This document shows, one piece after another, positions 13,770 through 23,496 of a DNA stretch of 64,000 nucleotides. Source of the DNA: Syngnathus acus (Eukaryota > Chordata > Actinopteri > Syngnathiformes > Syngnathidae). The stretch covers positions 14,077,501 to 14,141,500 of the forward strand of contig NC_051094.1 in NCBI RefSeq assembly GCF_901709675.1, written 5' to 3'. Each line of letters begins with the position of its first letter. Position 1 is the stretch's first letter. Made by a program: the position numbers and the translations under genes. The notes under the pieces are model-generated. The model was not told the origin of the DNA, did not search any database, and saw only the letters and a list, made by a program, of their open reading frames with translations.

Positions 13770-14224
13770 ATGAGTGCACCTTTTACGCAGCGTGGAGACC
13801 CATGTGGGCAAATGCTCCAAAGGCTGTGGGACTACTTGAGGAGTGAACACGAGGGGGTCCTACTCTCCCCTTACCTGCCCACCTTCTGTGCTTTCCTGAC
13901 CCACGTCACGTTTTGCGCACCTTTCCTGGTGCTGGACCACCTGGCCGGAGTCAGTCAGCGACTCCGCGCGTGGAGAATCTCAGCGGACGAGCCTCCGCCG
14001 CAACTACGCGCATGGTTGAAGTGTCTGTGGAAGATCGCGGTCCAATACCTGACCGTTGTGCTCCCCGCAAGCGCGCTCCTCCAGATATCGAGGAGCCCCC
14101 CTCAACTACTCGAGCGGTCTCCAACCAGCTGGCAGCTTTTTGTGGACGTCTTTGCCTGTTTCCTGCTTTTTGACACGCTTTTTTTCTTTTGGCACCTCTG
14201 TATGCACAGGTGAGCAAAATTAAA

Positions 14225-14255
<31 letters not shown>

Positions 14256-17200
14256 CATACCTGAAACTGTCGTACATGAAATGCTGAAAATAACCAAGTA
14301 AAATGTTGACACATTTAACTTCAGTTTAAAGCGGAAGCCAAGTATGAACTTTCTTCACAATAATATTTCTTTGTCTAAAATTTCTTCACAATGAAATCTG
14401 TTGTATGCGCCCCTTATAGCATTATGATTAAGATTTCATTTGCGGAATGTGAAAATGACATCACAGTTGCGCATGGCTCAGGAAACTGTTTTCATGGTTT
14501 GGTCATGTGACTTTTGTAGTTTATACAGACCCTTTTGAATATGGAATAACATGGAAAATTTGGTTTCCATATTTCCATTCAAAATATTAAACTTCCATCA
14601 TTATGATTATTTTAAAGATGTGGGCTTCCAGCTCATGAAACCCACCAAAATAGGAAATGGAAACATCTCAGTTTTTGCAGAAACAAAGAAATTAGGATAA
14701 ACTAAATCAATCAAAATATGGTATTTTCAAAACAACGTCAATCTATAGCAGTGTTTCCCAGCCTTTTTTCATTCACGGCACACCTTTTCATTGGAAAAAA
14801 TCTCGAGGCACACCACCAACAAAAATCTGTTGTGTTACACCAGCTTCTATATTAAAATCAGTTATATTACAACAAAAGATGTAAAGTTCTACTCCTATAT
14901 ATGTATGGTGAGTCGAATAATTGAGGTGTCTCGACTTGACTGTGTATTTTACGTTGGTGAAAAATGAACAATCCAGGTTCTACCGTTGAACTACATGCTC
15001 TGATTTCCATCGGACCAAAAACGCACCACAGCCGTCATAGTGTCACTGTTAGTAAAAGCACACAGCAAGTAGTGATGTGCATTCCAGTTCTTTTAAGTGA
15101 ACTGAATCTTTAGAATCAGTTCATTCAAAAGATTTATTCAAACAAATCGTTCAACGAATCGCCCCCCCCCCCCCACACACACACACACACGCGCACACAC
15201 TGAACAGGAAGTTGCGTCACTGACTCGTCTCGTTCGTGGACGGGAAATTACGTCACTGACTCGTAAAGTCCCTCCTCCATCTATCGCTCGCTGCTGATTA
15301 GTCGTTCGCGAAGATTCACGAGTGAGTGACAGACAGCATTGCTGCTATACCAGCCAACACACGTTATGCCGACGTTGATGTTTTAATTTTGTATTTGTTG
15401 GGTTATAGTTAATGGTGTTATTATTCCGAATGTGTTTGAATAAAAGGTTGATAAAAAAAAAAACGTTATGCCGACATTTGTTATTTTGGGGGACACCAAC
15501 TCATATAACAACGTAAAACACATATATGTATACATATTGTCATATAAAGCAGTTAACCAAATGTCTGATTTTTATGTTTTGATTGGCGAATACAAATACA
15601 AGGGTTAGGGTTAGTGAACGAATCACTTTAGGAAGTGATTCGTTCTTTTTTCAGTTCATATGACTTCAACCAGTAGGTGTCAGTAATTGAAGCTGGTGCC
15701 ACCACGCCGTAAATCAAAACGAAGAAGAAAATGACGTAACTTCCCGTTCACGAACGAGTCGTCAATTGCTGTTCCCGTTCACCAACTGAACGGAACTGTG
15801 AGTGAACGAGTCAGTGAGTGAGTGATTTGCATTTCCAGTTCATCGCGTGAACGGATTAGTGAGGGAACGAATCCTGACTTTCCCGTTCACGAACGAGTTA
15901 ATGGCTGAACTGCCTTCCCGTGCATCAACGGATCAGTCAGTGAATGTGTTGCGTCTCCTGGCGTGAACTATGTAAGCCAGAATGTCGATTTACGATTTGC
16001 CAAGGAAAGAAAGAACCACTCACTGAAACACCACTTCTTTTATGCACGTTTTCTCCTAGCTAACGGCTAACTTTATTGCATGAAGGGATGCGCCGTTATG
16101 CAACAACGGGGAGATTATGCTTCTCTTTAGGTAATCTTGATTTTATAACACTTGTAGTAGTTTTTAAATAACGTGTATGCACATATATACGCCTAAATAT
16201 TGTTATCCAATATATCTACTGCAATTTCACATTAGATTGCTGGTTTGAAATGTACTTTTAATATTATTATTTTCAAATAAACATTTATGGAAAAACTTGT
16301 CTGGTGTTTTATTCCTTGTTTTCTTATTCGCCAATTAAAACATAAAAATCAGACATTTGGTTAACTGCTTTATATGACAACATGTGTAGGTACACCTCAT
16401 GGACACTTCAATAGGTACACTACACGAGGTAAAAAAAATAAAAATAAAATAAAATAAAGGGTGAATTGCACAACAAAAGCACATTTTTATATATTCTGAC
16501 ACCGTGGATCGAACCAAGTTCTTACCGAGCAAGAGCCCATGTCATTATCCAGTCGGCTATTTCGACCTGGCAGTTGACGGTCGTCTGCACTGTTTTGTAC
16601 TAGTGATGTGCATTCCAGTTTGAACTGAATCTTTAGAATCGGTTCACTCAAAATATTTGTTCAAAAGAATCGTTCACCGAATCGTTCACTACACTTTCTT
16701 ATTTATTTATTCTTTTTTCTTTTTTTTTACCTCGTGTAGTGTACCTATTGTAGTGTTCATGAGGTGTACCTAATCACAGGCCACTTCAATAGGGAAAAAG
16801 CTTAAGTGAAAGTGAAAAGTGCCACACCCGCCCTCACCCCCACCTCCTGATTGGCTGTTTGATCTGTGACGTCACTTGGACACTCCATTAGGTACACCGC
16901 CATTTTCAAGTGTACCTAATAACAGGCCACTTTATTAGGGAAACATCATGGTCAAAGGTCACAGGTGTCAAGCTCTAGTCCTCGGGGCCGCATTCCAACA
17001 TGTTTTCCAAGATTCCCTCGTTAAGTGCACCTGCGTGAAAAGCTTTTGGTCATTTTCACGTTCTGCAGGAGCTAAAACTTTTCACGCAGGTGCACTTAAC
17101 GAGGGAATCACACGGACACTCCATTAGGTACACCGCCATTTTCAAGTGTACCTAATAACAGGCCACTTTATTTGGGAAATATCATGGTCAAAGGTCACAG

Positions 17201-20200
17201 GTGTCAAGCTTTAGTCCTCGGGGCCGCATTCCAACATGTTTTCCAAGAGTCCCTCGTTAAGTGCACCTGCGTGAAAGGTTTTTGGTCATTTTCACGTTCT
17301 ACAGGAGCTAAAACTTTTCACGCAGGTGCACATAACGAGGGAATCACACGGACTCTCTACCCTATGGAGCCCTCGCTTACGTTACATGGAATATATATGG
17401 TTTTATGGAGCAGCTCACAAGCAAATAGTTACAATGGTTATATGGGGCAGGACACGAGCAACTGTGTTGCAAATTTTTCTATTATAAAATATCTTAGGTC
17501 TCACTGGGATTTGAACCCAGGTCACTGGGGTGAGAGTCGAGAGCACTAACTACTACACGATGGAACCCTCGCTCACATTGCATGGACTATATATGGTTTC
17601 AGGGAGCAGCTCACAAGCAAATAGTTAAAATGGTTGTATGAGGTAGCACACAAGGAACTGTGCTGCAAATTTTTCTACGATGAAATATTTTAGGTCTCAC
17701 TGCGATTTGAACCCGGGTCACGGGGGTGAGAGTAAAGAGCACTAACCACTACACTATGGAACCCTCGCTCACATTGTATGGAATATATATGGTTTTATGG
17801 ACCCTAGCTCTAACCCTAACCCGAGCTCTAACCCTAACCCTCGCTCTAACCCTAACCCTAGCTCTAACCCTAATCCTAGCTCTAAACCTAACCCTAGCTC
17901 TAACCCTAACCCTAGCTCTATCCCTAACCCTAGCTCTAACCCTAACCCTAACCCTAGCTCTAACCCTAACCCTAACCTTAGCTCTAACCCTAGCTCTAAC
18001 CCTAACCCTAACCCTAGCTCTAACCCTAACCCTAGCTCTAACCCTAACCCTAGCTCTAACCCTAACCCTCGCTCTAACCCTAACCCTAGCTCTAACCCAA
18101 TCAGGAGATGGGGTGAGGGCAGGTGTGGCACTTTTCACTTTCACTTCAGCTTTTTCCCTATTGAAGTGGCCTGTGATTAGGTACACCTCATGGACACTAC
18201 AATAGGTACACTACACGAGGTAAAAATAAATTTTAAAAAAAGAATAAATAAAGAAAGTGTAGTGAACGATTCGATGAACGATTCTTTTGAACAAATATTT
18301 TGAGTGAACCGATTCAAAAGATTCAGTTCTTTTAACTGGAATGCACATTACTAGTACAAAACAGTGCAGACGATCGTTGGCTGCCAGGTCGAAATAGCAG
18401 ACTGGACTGACACGGGCTCTTGCTCGGTAAGAACTTGGTTTGGTCCCAGGTGCAAGAGTTTACCTAAATGTGCAATTAACCCTTTACTTTTTTATTTATT
18501 TATTTTCTACCTCGTGTAGTGTACCTATTGAAGTGTCCATGAGGTGTACCTACACATATTGTCATATAAAGCAGTTAACCAAATGTCTGATTTGTATGTT
18601 TTAATTGGCAAACATAAAAACAAGGAATAAAACACCAGACAAGTTTTAACATGAATGTTTATTAAAAATAATAATAATAATATTAAAAGTAAATTTCAAA
18701 CCAGCAATCCAATGTGAAATTGCAGTAGATATATTGGATAACAATATTTAGGCGTATATATGCATACACGTTATTTAAAAACTACTATAAGTGTTATAAA
18801 ATCAAGATTACCCAAAAAGAAGCATAATCTCCCCATTGTTGCATAACGGCGCGTCCCTTTATGCACGAAAGTTAGCCGTTAGCTTGGAGAGAACGCGCAT
18901 AATAGAAGTGGTGTTTCAGTGAGTGGTTCTTTCTTTCCTTGGCAAATCGTAAATCAACATTCTGGCTTACATAGTTCACGCCAGGAGACGCAACACGTTC
19001 ACTGACTGATCCGTTGATGCACGGGAAGGCAGTTCACCCATTGACTCGTTCACGAACGGGAAAGTCAGGATTCGTTCCCTCACTGATCCGTTCTCGCGAT
19101 GAACTAGAAATGCAAATCTCTGACTCGTTCACTCACAGATCCGTTCAGTTGGTAAACGGGAAATGCAATTCACGACTCTTTCGTGAACATTTTCTTCTTT
19201 GTTTTGATTTACGGCGAGGTGGCACCAGCTTCAATGCGCATTACCGACACCTACTGGTTGAAGTCATATGAACTGAAAAAAGAAAAAAGATACTCTCGTT
19301 CACTGAAGAAAAATCGTTCTTTTGAACTAATCGTTCACTCACGAGCCAACACTAACAGGAACACACACATGAACTGAGAGTATGTGCCGATGCCACAACA
19401 AGAATCTCAAGATTCTCCGATTTGCCACGCATGCACGATTAGCAAGTGGCTGACCAGGCCTTGCGCTAACTGACCTGTGGTTTGGCGATCGTGTTTACAA
19501 TGCGCTCGGTATTTAATGTTGGACAATTTCCCACGGCACAGCTGAACATCTCTCACGGCACACCAGTGTGCCGCGGCACACTGATCTATAGAACTTGGTT
19601 GGGAATTCCCTTTGCTTTAATCACAGCCTCGATGCAATGGCATTGATGCAATCAGCCTGTGGCTGTGCTGTCCTCAAACATATCAATTGAAAGTATAGTT
19701 GGAGGGCACAAAGTGACAGGAGGAAAATAAATCGTTGTGGTTTAGGGTTGGTTAGGTGCGGTTTCTCAAGCCTAGAGGATACAAGAATCTGGCAGAGACT
19801 CAGAGCGAGTGGAATGAGATGGAAGTCTCAACTTGAAAATCCACCACATTGAAACGCATCCAGGAGCTGAGCTACAACTGTCAGGTTCCTTGGATTAAGC
19901 CACTTTTGAGCCTGAATGAACAAAGGAAGCGTCTCAACTGGGCCAAAGAGAAGGACTGGACTGTTTACCAGTGGTCAGAGATCCTCTTCTCTGATGTAAC
20001 TAAAGTGAACATTTAATTCGGGAATCAAGGTCTAAGGATTTGGATGAGGAACAGAACCAAGATACATGAGGTCCAGTGTGAAATGTCCACAAAAGTCGTG
20101 ATTTGGCATGCAACATCCAGTGAAGGTGTTGATAAATTCTGCTTTCTTCATCCGAGGTCACTACAACAGTCCACTAGAATGATTCCCTCTGCTGAGTGTT

Positions 20201-22332
20201 TAAATTTGGTGAACATTCAATTTGTTTCTATTTTATTTAAAAGATAGCATTTTCTTGCCCTAATTTGTTCCTGGCTTCTGGCCAGGCCCTGTTCGCTTTT
20301 CTTCTCTGATGAAGAAGTAAAGTCTTGGCGTCGGAGGGGCTTTTGAGTGATCTCTGCCATCTAGTGTTGAGCACTGTTATTACAACTTTTAACTGCTCAG
20401 CTCCAGTTAACATTTTAATTCTCAAAAATTATTTGTGCACCACTTTGAGTGTGGGTGTGAGCCGCCGCAAATTGCTCTTCCCTAACCGAAAGTCACATGG
20501 TGCTCATGGGGAATGAAAATGGAAAGTCCCCTGAGTCACTTGCACATAGCCATAGTGCAATGGTGTCCTGTTATTTATTAATCGGGGTTCTTGCCCTTGA
20601 TTCATTTCTTTATTGTTTTAACTTTTCTATTTCCTGATGTTGTTACGTAACCTAAAAAGAGATACAGAAAGCAAGAGAGCAGGACAGATGGGGAGTTGGG
20701 AGCCAGTAGCCAACATCTATTTTTGTGTCGGAAAGAAAAATACTGAATTGATGAAACACAAATAGCTTCTTGTCCAACATTTTTATTGTAATAGCCCCCA
20801 GTGGTTTCATGGCAGTGGCTCAATCCATCAAGGAAACATACCAAATGAACAAAGTAAACAAAGATGAAAAACTGCAGTTCCCTCAGAAAGAGCATGTGAA
20901 GCTCCACTATGTTTACACTTAACGGGTTGCATATAGAATCTTGATCCCCTTCCGTCTTCTTAATCAGAAGAAACTCAAATGTTTGCAATCCGTCACAATG
21001 TTTCAGCACCCCCCAAAAACCTTTGAGCGCTTTTCTTTCAACTCTTGTCATTATCCAAAAGTTAGGTATCATTGTATTTGACCAGTTATGACCATGTGGG
21101 AGCATGCTGGGCAAGTTAGGTTAGCGAGTCCGCTACCAGTTTCAAGGTTTGGCTTTGAGTTTTGGCTCCATCCATCCTATGTATGTTTGTATTTCTCCCC
21201 CTCTTACTTGAATCTTTTTTTCTGTAAAGTAGCCCTACTCATCTTCTCCTGACATTACAAAAGCATGCAATGAAGACTCAAAATTGTAAGTCACATATAT
21301 GTGCATGTCATAAGACTCATACCTTGACCTTGAAACTAAAGGAAGTCAAGTCTCCACTAAATTTCGAGCAAGTTGAGTGGGTTAAGCAAGGTATAAGTCA
21401 AGTTTTACAGTCTTACACAGACCACAAAGCCAACGTGAAGCTTAGCTAATGTTTGATCATTAGTAAGCGAAACTCTGGAGCGAATTAGGCTTGCCTGGAT
21501 TTGTTCATCTTGTAGTTGCAGATGAAGTTTGATATACATCGCATACTGGTGCATTGCCAAGGCAGTGCGCACTACACGAAAAAAGTTTTCCTTCAAAACC
21601 AAAACAACATGGCACAGTGTCAATGCAAGTTATTAAATATAAATAGACAGGCTTCTCGAGTCATGTTCAAGTTTACCAGTAAGTCCTCTCATTAATACCG
21701 TCAGAGTCAAGTCATAAGCTTTAACCAAGCCCCAAGTCCTAAAAACTGAGTCCGACCCAAGTCAAGTCATGTGACTTGTTCCCCCACTTCTGGGATGGAG
21801 GTATAAAAATTGGGATGGATGTATTAGTATTCAACTTTAAAGTTTAACTCTTTTTTTATACCAATCTTTGAAGACTGTATGGTGATGATTATTTCATCAT
21901 CAATGCAAGAAATATGGCAGCACATTGGAAGCATATTTTGTCTTGACTGTGATTTCTGCTTGTTTGCTTCTTTTCAGGTTCCTGTGGCTTTACCGCAACA
22001 TCCACCAACAGCACCACCAGCACAAGATACCGTTCGCCCTGCAGGCTCAAGATGCCAGCCCCTTGGAGTTGCTCTCCCTGCTGCTGCTAGCACAGATCAG
22101 CACCTGTCTGGTGAACTGTCACCCCCTAAGTCAGATCATCTTCCACATTCTCAACACCTGGCTGGCGGTGGAGGAACACTGTGGCTACAACCTGCCCTGG
22201 GCTCTGGACAGACTGCTGCCCTTTTTAGGCGGAGCCTCTCACCACCACACTCACCATCGTCGACATAATGTCAACTTTGCACCCTATTTCACCCATTGGG
22301 ACCACCTCTTTGGTACATACAGCGGGGACTGA
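13770..22332 (+). CDS. ch25h: Cholesterol 25-hydroxylase-like protein (two exons)
   Basis: This is a di-iron sterol hydroxylase of the fatty-acid hydroxylase family. CH25H makes 25-hydroxycholesterol at the ER, which suppresses SREBP processing and has antiviral and immune roles. Exon 1 is 13770-14209 and exon 2 is 21978-22332, joining in phase (AG|G) to give 264 residues; human CH25H has 272. All three histidine boxes are present: WHLCMH at the end of exon 1, IHQQHHQH at the start of exon 2, and HHHTHHRRHN near the C terminus followed by NFAPYFTHWDHLFGT. Hydrophobic membrane stretches precede box 1. The start is ATG 13770, because the in-frame codon before it is GTG. Human CH25H is intronless, so the 7768-bp intron directly after box 1 is notable. 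Teleosts have several ch25h-like paralogues and I cannot say which this is. Confidence 0.88.
14227..14256 (+). repeat. (ATT)n microsatellite
   Basis: About ten ATT units lie just inside the ch25h-like intron, 18 bases after the splice donor. Confidence 0.85.
15157..15200 (+). repeat. Poly-C and (CA)n tract
   Basis: A run of C followed by CACACA and CGCGCACACAC marks the edge between the outer copy of the GTGATGTGCATTCCAG block and the rest of the insert. Confidence 0.8.
15620..16845 (+). repeat. Left arm of large inverted repeat in the ch25h-like intron
   Basis: This is the reverse complement, with scattered mismatches, of about 18100-19320. Matching landmarks are CAGTTCATATGACTTCAACC (15652) with its complement at 19248, GCGTGAACTATGTAAGCCAG (15961) with 18963, AACTTGTCTGGTGTTTTATT (16293) with 18624, and CCACACCCGCCCTCACC near 16822 with 18110. 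The arm is rich in GTTCACGAACGAGT motifs and holds a tRNA-like segment. Arm limits are good to a few tens of bases. Confidence 0.8.
16498..16566 (-). repeat. tRNA-like sequence in the left palindrome arm
   Basis: On the minus strand, TAGCCGACTGGATAATG resembles an A box. About 35 bases later GGTTCGATCC resembles a B box, and the total length is about 70. The stems do not close well, so this looks like a tRNA-derived relic and not a working tRNA. The right arm has the mirror copy at 18391-18452. Confidence 0.4.
16878..17349 (+). repeat. Tandem duplication, 236-bp unit, two copies
   Basis: Copy 1 starts at 16878 and copy 2 at 17114, each with GGACACTCCATTAGGTACAC. Each copy contains GGTGTCAAGC(T)CTAGTCCTCGGGG-type sequence and an internal hairpin (ACGCAGGTGCACTTAACGAG and its near inverse). 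The inner part resembles the GGTGTCAAAC hAT MITEs of fish. Confidence 0.85.
17494..17564 (-). repeat. tRNA-Glu(CTC)-like pseudogene, copy 1
   Basis: The minus strand has GTGTAGTAGTTAGTGCTC (A-box region), ACTCTCACC at the anticodon position (anticodon CTC), and a T arm CTGGG-TTCAAAT-CCCAG that pairs perfectly. The acceptor stem does not pair, so it is a tRNA-derived relic. Order and length match tRNA-Glu. Confidence 0.5.
17692..17760 (-). repeat. tRNA-Glu(CTC)-like pseudogene, copy 2
   Basis: This is the second copy, 196 bases on. GTGTAGTGGTTAGTGCTC is closer to a genuine tRNA-Glu A box, ACTCTCACC is kept, and the T arm (CCCGG-GTTCAAAT-CGCAG) has mispairs. It is not expected to be functional. 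Confidence 0.5.
17801..18098 (+). repeat. Telomere-like satellite array, 18-bp unit
   Basis: Tandem units of AGCTCTAACCCTAACCCT, about sixteen, with variants. Some units are 12 or 24 bp because a CCCTAA is lost or gained, so all lengths are multiples of six. CCCTAA is the vertebrate telomere repeat, with every third hexamer replaced by an AGCTCT-type one. It forms the right part of the palindrome loop. Confidence 0.9.
18100..19320 (-). repeat. Right arm of large inverted repeat
   Basis: Reverse complement of 15620-16845 with small differences. It includes the complement of the GTGATGTGCATTCCAG block (18258-18355), the tRNA-like segment, the GCAGTTAACCAAATGTCTGA block (18571), and GGCACCAGCTTCAATG near the outer end. 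No open reading frame of known type was found. Confidence 0.8.
18391..18452 (+). repeat. tRNA-like sequence in the right palindrome arm
   Basis: GAAATAGCAGACTGGACTGA is followed by GGCTCTTGCTCGGTAAGAAC and a B-box-like GGTTTGGTCCC. It mirrors 16498-16566, so the two copies point away from the loop. Confidence 0.35.
19850..20190 (+). pseudogene. Decayed Tc1/mariner transposase fragment
   Basis: One frame from about 19850 reads PLLSLNEQRKRLNWAKE then DWTVYQWSEILFSD, a stop codon, then FGNQGLRIWMRN and VVIWHATSSEGVD. This is the Tc1-family pattern of a WS(D)E(S)KF catalytic region followed by the FG and GGGS-type blocks. The motif here is SDVTKVN, with the Glu after SD lost, and a stop follows it. 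It is a dead relic in the ch25h-like intron. Confidence 0.6.
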
Positions 22333-22489
22333 GACTGTATTCAAGTTTCATTCATAAATTAATGAATGCTATAGCAATATGAAGTTAATGTCAGAACAAA
22401 ACGGGCAGTATGAAATCTAGTCTAACATCTTTGCTGTTGATTTTACAAGGAGAAATGTGAACTCTTGAAAACTAGTCGGAATGATTGTA

Positions 22490-22610
22490 AGAACTACAGG
22501 AGGTTATGCAATGCTCTACCTCCTGGCTTAAGAAACTCTGACTCGACTCTATTTTACATTTTAAGTCAGGTCTCAAAACCTATCTTTTTAGATCTGCTTA
22601 AAACACCTGA
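22490..22610 (+). mobile_element. Possible LINE reverse-transcriptase C-terminal remnant
   Basis: The frame reads NYRRLCNALPPGLRNSDST then a damaged FK..LK-type stretch, like the 'WNSLP..LR...SL..FK..LKT' end of fish LINE ORF2 proteins. It lies in the ch25h-like 3' region. Short and weak. Confidence 0.35.
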
Positions 22611-22740
22611 TTGCAAATGTTTTTACTCATTTTCATTTTTTTTTTTATCTTATTTTATTTCACATTATCTCCCACTTCGATTGTTTTATTACTATTTTGT
22701 TTAATTTTACTCAATGTTAGGTGACCTTTAGGCGCTGTTA

Positions 22741-22746
22741 AATAAA
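22741..22746 (+). terminator. Candidate poly(A) signal of the ch25h-like gene
   Basis: AATAAA about 410 bases after the stop codon. A further AATAAA lies near 22928. Confidence 0.35.
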
Positions 22747-23496
22747 ATGTATTATTTGTTTATTGTTAAAGTATGTATGTATCTTTTATCTATGTGAATT
22801 GCTCAGTATTGCAAGTATCGCCCAAAATGTAAAATGTTGATTGCAAGTATACTATATTATATATTATTGCAGAATGTTAATGTCAGGATTCTGTGTACAT
22901 TTGATTATATAAACTATAATTATTTAAAATAAACGGTCCCTTTTCCCGCCACAGCTGTTTCCACTTTCTGATGCACTTGATAAGCCCGTAAAAGCATGAG
23001 AGCAGAGCATAGACTCAAGCTCACATTTCTATTTTTCTGCCTCGTTATAAGACCTTTGTGCCCTTACGGTCTCCTGTTCGTCTTGTGATGAACCCGCAGG
23101 GACCAGATTAAGAAACCAAAAGCATACGGACGAGAAATCCCCGGGAATGTCACACTTCTTTTTGTTTTCCTTTCTTGTTTTTTGGTTTATCATTTACAAC
23201 AGAAAGACACTTTAAACACAAATACACTGTCTATTTTATGATGCAGTTTTCCCCAACATTTATTAAACAAGGACACATATTTCACATCGGGGAAAAAAAT
23301 CATGCCGTACTATTTTAAAACGTTTTCCAAAAAGTAGATACTCTAGGTTATGTACCTATTGGAAGAATATTCAATTGTTCTGCCTGTGACGATACATCAT
23401 TGGCAAACATCATCATTGATTGATTTACTTTTTATTGATTTAGATTTATATATGTCATTTGTAATCATTATGAGACTGGATAAAATCCCACGGCAT

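Larger units (their letters stand above)
17365..17808 (+). repeat. Tandem repeat, 196-bp unit, two copies plus a partial third
   Basis: Units start at 17365, 17561 and 17757 with TGGA(A/G)CCCTCGCT. The third copy runs directly into the telomere-like array. Each full unit carries one tRNA-Glu-like segment on the minus strand. Confidence 0.85.
14749..19583. mobile_element. hAT-like element carrying a nested palindrome; 8-bp target duplication
   Basis: The left end is CAGTGTTTCCCAGCC and the right end is GTGTGCCGCGGCACACTG. The octamer ATCTATAG abuts both ends (14741-14748 and 19584-19591), as expected for hAT insertion. Subterminal CACGGCACACC motifs occur near both ends. I see no transposase. 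Caution: related hAT families often continue past this point as GGTTGGGAA, and GGTTGGGAA does follow at 19597, so the true right end could be slightly further out. The 4.8-kb length is due mostly to the inner palindrome and tandem repeats. Confidence 0.6.

Noticed and set aside
17494-17760. Functional tRNA-Glu genes
   Set aside because: Acceptor stems do not pair and the anticodon stems are weak, so I list them only as tRNA-derived relics.
17801-18098. CRISPR-like regular array
   Set aside because: There are no unique spacers, only a tandem satellite, and the host is a vertebrate.
17726-18205. Long open frames on both strands over the telomere-like array
   Set aside because: An 18-bp repeat without stops is open in many frames. 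The peptides are Leu-Thr, Asn-Pro or Arg-Val repeats and not real proteins.
20602-21114. 170-residue open frame on the minus strand
   Set aside because: No recognisable domain, no splice context, and it lies in the ch25h-like intron. Probably random.
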